NCBI GenBank assembly: GCA_034660395.1
Contig: JAYEJA010000053.1
Coordinates: 1-17,241, forward strand
Origin: JAQVEM01 sp034660395
Lineage (GTDB): Bacteria > Actinomycetota > Humimicrobiia > Humimicrobiales > Humimicrobiaceae
Direction: 5' to 3'
DNA: 17,241 nt
A program made the position numbers and the translations under genes. Below, piece after piece: positions 14,693 through 17,241 of the stretch (position 1 is the stretch's first letter; each line of letters starts with the position of its first letter). A model generated the notes under the pieces. That model ran no database searches. It was not told the DNA's origin and was given only the letters and a program-made list of their open reading frames with translations.

Positions 14693-16746
14693 TATTCCGC
14701 TCCTTTCACTATTTCATATAGATTTATCCTTGTGTATTTTTTGCTTAATATAAAGGTAATAATAATCTCTCCAATAAAAGTTCCTGCTAGAATATATAAG
14801 TTCATAGACACTCCCGTGAATTTTTTCATAACAAAGAGGATAATAATAAGGACAGTAATGTAGCTTGTTATTATTAAAATAAGGTGGCTTTTTATGCAGC
14901 CAGGTAATGAGTATCCTTCAATAAGAGAGTAGGCAATCCTGTCGCGATAATTTTCACAGTATAGTTTCGTGGAAAATATCACGATGGAGGCAAGCCCTAT
15001 AAGAAGCGCTATGGATTGAGAAGCATATAAACGCAACATCCGAAGAAGCATACTAAGGTTTTCCTCAGATGCGGATGAAACATATAATATTCTTTGGATA
15101 GCGGATACGACTCCGGTTTTCTCTAAAAGCGAAAGTAGTTCAGAATACGGATCGTCCGTGTATGTTTTAATAAAGTATGACCCCGTTGAACACCAGGCCG
15201 AAACATTAGCGCCATAATAGTCACCGAGCCAGTTACCGTCGGCAATCAGGATGACCGGCTCGTCAATCCTGCCGTATTCTCCTATTGCAGCTTCTGCGCT
15301 ATAGGAATATATATCTGTCTTGTCTGCATCGTAAATTATAAAATTAGTATCCAATGAGTACGATGTTTGTGCGTATTCCCTGTATTTATCCATTTCATCT
15401 ATTTTCGTATCGGGAATGAGGATATTGAATTTATCTTCCGAGAAGCTATCCGGTGTTATAGTTTTCCCGTTTGTATCATATATGGGATTAAATGAAAGAT
15501 AATTATCATTTACTATAATGGAGTTTTGACCGTATTCTTCATATAGGGTTTTTCCACTTGCTACGTCGATTTCATAATTACTTGCCTCTATCAGTATACC
15601 GTTATTGTTATCAATAGTTTCATTGTAAAATGACAGAAAATTATCATCAAAATCGCCTGAAAACGCATTACTTCCAGGCTCTATAGTTACATAACCGCTG
15701 ACTTTTTCTTTAAAGAGTTTTGCTGACCTGTACATGTTGTAGCTAGTAAGTATGTTATTAAGAGCAATTGTCATAAAAAACATGATAAAAACAAGAAAAA
15801 TACATTTGGAAAGTATAGAAATAAGATATATTCCTTTCTTAGGCACCTTACCTTTAATATGTTCGGCACTGTTTTGTGTATAGATTAAAAGTGAAGAAAC
15901 TATAAAGCCGGCAAAAATAACAAGAAGGCAAGTTAAAATATAATTAAGAGAGAAAATAATATACTGGAATAAAGCCCACTTAAAAAGAAAAGCTCCGGCT
16001 GCAAGGGTAATAGTCTCAATTGCTAAAAAACTTACAAGGAAAGCGGAAGCGTTATATTTTAACTCATCTACAATAATGCTGCGGGTGGTATATCCTTCCA
16101 TTTTTTTTAAGACATTTTTTTTGCCACTGGATAAGGCATAGAAACACATGCTCGCAACTAGCATGAGCGCCGGGATAGAAGCAAACATTGAAATGGGAAG
16201 CTCTTCAAAAATAATTACTCCCTGGAAGGCAGTAACGGGATAGCCAAGGTTGGTGATTGCTGCTGTAACTTCCTCGTAATTATCGTTACTTACAAGATAT
16301 TCGCAGGAAGATAGGTCGTAAGTACTTGCCTCATACCAGTTATAGAAAGTTATATCCTGGTATACGGACGGAAAGTTAAGCCGGTAGGAGGTATAGCCCT
16401 CGTTGGTAGTTGTTGAGATGCACTCGGACCTTTCGAGCATTATGCTTTTATGAAAGCTGCTTATGTTAACGAAATCAGTGGTATGATTGGTTTTGTAGTA
16501 ATTATATGAGGGCTTTTTTTCAGAAAGATCGGCATAACGGTACATTATATCAGCATTAATGGGCTCAAGTGCTTTATCAACCTCGGCAAGAAAAGCTTCA
16601 TTTGTAACATTTTCTGGTTTATCAATAGTGATTCTCTTTTTATCCATTTCTATCTTTTCAAATACACTTGATGAATAATTCATAAGGGATAACATTGAAA
16701 GAACGGAAAAGAATATTATAAAACATAATATCATTAACTTTCTCAT
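14692..16746 (-). CDS. Bacteriocin-associated multi-TM protein (putative immunity/ABC permease, lactococcin-972 type)
   Basis: A 684-residue membrane protein in the size range and layout of the bacteriocin-associated integral membrane (putative immunity) family found beside lactococcin-972-like genes. Layout: one N-terminal helix (about 4-22), an external domain of about 170 residues, four helices (from PISMFASIPALMLVASMCF to KCIFLVFIMFFMTIALNNI), a second external domain of about 215 residues, and three C-terminal helices, ending in IVKGAE. The cytoplasmic stretch GKKNVLKKMEGYTTRSI after the second helix would contact the ATPase, as in FtsX/MacB-type permeases. I place the start at ATG 16746 because GAAAGG lies five bases before it and the membrane helix begins at once. 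The open frame extends 44 codons further upstream, but these would translate the hairpin and promoter region and have no ribosome-binding site. Confidence 0.85.
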   Translation of the reverse strand: MRKLMILCFIIFFSVLSMLSLMNYSSSVFEKIEMDKKRITIDKPENVTNEAFLAEVDKALEPINADIMYRYADLSEKKPSYNYYKTNHTTDFVNISSFHKSIMLERSECISTTTNEGYTSYRLNFPSVYQDITFYNWYEASTYDLSSCEYLVSNDNYEEVTAAITNLGYPVTAFQGVIIFEELPISMFASIPALMLVASMCFYALSSGKKNVLKKMEGYTTRSIIVDELKYNASAFLVSFLAIETITLAAGAFLFKWALFQYIIFSLNYILTCLLVIFAGFIVSSLLIYTQNSAEHIKGKVPKKGIYLISILSKCIFLVFIMFFMTIALNNILTSYNMYRSAKLFKEKVSGYVTIEPGSNAFSGDFDDNFLSFYNETIDNNNGILIEASNYEIDVASGKTLYEEYGQNSIIVNDNYLSFNPIYDTNGKTITPDSFSEDKFNILIPDTKIDEMDKYREYAQTSYSLDTNFIIYDADKTDIYSYSAEAAIGEYGRIDEPVILIADGNWLGDYYGANVSAWCSTGSYFIKTYTDDPYSELLSLLEKTGVVSAIQRILYVSSASEENLSMLLRMLRLYASQSIALLIGLASIVIFSTKLYCENYRDRIAYSLIEGYSLPGCIKSHLILIITSYITVLIIILFVMKKFTGVSMNLYILAGTFIGEIIITFILSKKYTRINLYEIVKGAE

Positions 16747-16807
16747 ATTTACCTTTCTAATAATATTGGTAAATCGTTTGTAGTTGTAGTGCCTCTTTAT
16801 TAAGGAG

Positions 16808-16816
16808 ATTATACCA
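16808..16816 (-). promoter_or_regulatory. Candidate extended -10 promoter for the permease-ATPase-peptidase genes
   Basis: On the minus strand the bases read TGGTATAAT: a perfect -10 with the TGn extension, which can work without a -35. No good -35 hexamer is visible at 16-18 bases. It lies after the hairpin that follows the bacteriocin gene and about 60 bases before the chosen permease start, as an internal promoter should. Confidence 0.5.
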
Positions 16817-16840
16817 TACCTAGGCCTCTTTATAGGAGGA

Positions 16841-16875
16841 AGAGATACAGCACTTAAGAAAAGTGCTGTATCTCT
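16841..16875 (-). terminator. Perfect 15-bp hairpin after the bacteriocin gene (attenuator or processing signal)
   Basis: AGAGATACAGCACTT pairs without mismatch with AAGTGCTGTATCTCT across a five-base loop (16856-16860). It begins 13 bases after the bacteriocin stop codon. Transcript sequence after it is pyrimidine-rich (TCCTCCT) rather than a U-run, so it is not a textbook terminator; a partial terminator or a 3' stabiliser that yields more bacteriocin mRNA than transporter mRNA is plausible. Confidence 0.75.
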
Positions 16876-16888
16876 CAAGAGTTAGCAA

Positions 16889-17194
16889 TTAATAAGTATT
16901 CCAATATACACGGGTGGTGCCAACGCCCCATTTTGCTGCCTTTGCCCAGTTGCCTGAACTCGCATAAACTTTTTTACAACTGTTTCCGACACAAGCTGTA
17001 GCAGAATGATACTTAGTAGGATGGTGATACTCGGACCTTGCATATATGCCAGAAATATTCTCCCAAATCCAATAACCACCGCCAACATATCCTCCACCAG
17101 ATCCAGCTGCAGCTACACCGGTTCCTAACGTACCTATCAGTGAAAGAGCAAGCACAATTGCGGCTGCCAGGCGAATCTTAATCTTTGTTGTCAT
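16889..17194 (-). CDS. Lactococcin-972-like bacteriocin precursor
   Basis: A 101-residue secreted peptide. Residues 4-30 form a Sec signal peptide (KIKIR, a hydrophobic core, then GVAAA with cleavage likely after Ala30). The predicted 71-residue mature part opens with a glycine-rich GSGGGYVGGGYWIW, then SGIYARSEYHHPTKYHSATA, then GNWAKAAKWGVG and a C-terminal VYWNTY. The order W - YxHxxxxHSAT - GxWAKA - aromatic end matches lactococcin 972, a small bacteriocin known to bind lipid II and block septum formation. Two cysteines, Cys68 and Cys73 (CVGNSC), are added and could form a small disulfide loop; lactococcin 972 itself lacks this. I chose ATG 17194 because AAAGGAGGT stands eight bases before it; the in-frame GTG at 17203 lies inside that ribosome-binding site. 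The permease, ATPase and signal peptidase genes downstream support the call. Killing activity is unproven. Confidence 0.88.
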   Translation of the reverse strand: MTTKIKIRLAAAIVLALSLIGTLGTGVAAAGSGGGYVGGGYWIWENISGIYARSEYHHPTKYHSATACVGNSCKKVYASSGNWAKAAKWGVGTTRVYWNTY

Positions 17195-17201
17195 GATTTT
17201 C

Positions 17202-17210
17202 ACCTCCTTT
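17202..17210 (-). promoter_or_regulatory. Consensus ribosome-binding site of the bacteriocin gene
   Basis: Minus strand AAAGGAGGT, with eight bases between GGAGG and the ATG. The near-perfect site predicts strong translation and decides the start codon, as the alternative GTG overlaps it. The promoter is not identifiable in the 31 bases left before the window edge and may lie beyond it. Confidence 0.85.
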
Positions 17211-17241
17211 TATATAAGTAAAATTAATAAAATACCCGATT

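Noticed and set aside
16747..16878. 44-codon N-terminal extension of the permease
   Set aside because: It starts with TTG next to the hairpin and would translate the hairpin and the extended -10 region. The ATG at 16746 has GAAAGG at the right distance and opens directly with a membrane helix.
17195..17203. GTG start for the bacteriocin precursor, three codons upstream of the chosen ATG
   Set aside because: The GTG overlaps the AAAGGAGGT site itself, so the ribosome could not use both; the ATG at 17194 has ideal spacing.
13413..17241. Bacteriocin cassette as a recently acquired island judged by base composition
   Set aside because: By eye its base and codon use are not clearly different from the rnf side, and no integrase, transposase or flanking repeat is visible. 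A k-mer or codon-usage calculation would be needed.

Overview
The window looks like a chromosomal segment of an anaerobic, low-G+C bacterium. Isoleucine is mostly ATA, arginine mostly AGA/AGG, and several starts are GTG or TTG behind strong Shine-Dalgarno sites. The best lineage clue is a complete Rnf complex in the order rnfCDGEAB, the order known from Clostridia-type anaerobes. A Firmicute-like anaerobe, or another deep-branching anaerobic Gram-positive-type lineage, fits. Nothing here fixes the taxon.

Layout: positions 1-3111 (+) hold a carbohydrate module. It has a family-4 glycosyltransferase that enters from the left edge and is broken by a frameshift near 650-660, a six-hairpin (alpha/alpha toroid) glycosidase-like protein, and a GH130 mannoside phosphorylase/mannosidase. 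Positions 3241-5735 (+) hold a Sir2 deacylase, a one-domain cupin and a lipoprotein with a duplicated domain and a perfect 26-bp palindrome in its signal-peptide codons. Position 5849 (+) starts a predicted NAD(P)-dependent dehydrogenase with a C-terminal SAF domain.

Positions 7276-13412 (+) form an energy-conservation operon, apbE-rnfC-rnfD-rnfG-rnfE-rnfA-rnfB. ApbE is the flavin transferase that attaches FMN to threonines of RnfD and RnfG, and both target motifs are present, so the cluster carries the complex and its maturation enzyme. Rnf oxidises ferredoxin, reduces NAD+ and pumps Na+ or H+.

Positions 13635-17194 (-) run convergently to rnf and form the most interesting part: a lactococcin-972-like bacteriocin cassette. 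In transcription order it holds a 101-aa Sec-exported bacteriocin precursor, a perfect 15-bp hairpin followed by an extended -10 promoter, a 684-aa bacteriocin-associated multi-TM protein, an ABC ATPase and a small type I signal peptidase. The last three are translationally coupled. The precursor has its own Sec signal peptide, so the ABC pair is more likely for immunity than export. The signal peptidase in the operon and the two cysteines in the mature peptide are unusual. The right window edge cuts the upstream region of the bacteriocin gene. I saw no tRNA, rRNA, CRISPR array, transposase or riboswitch.
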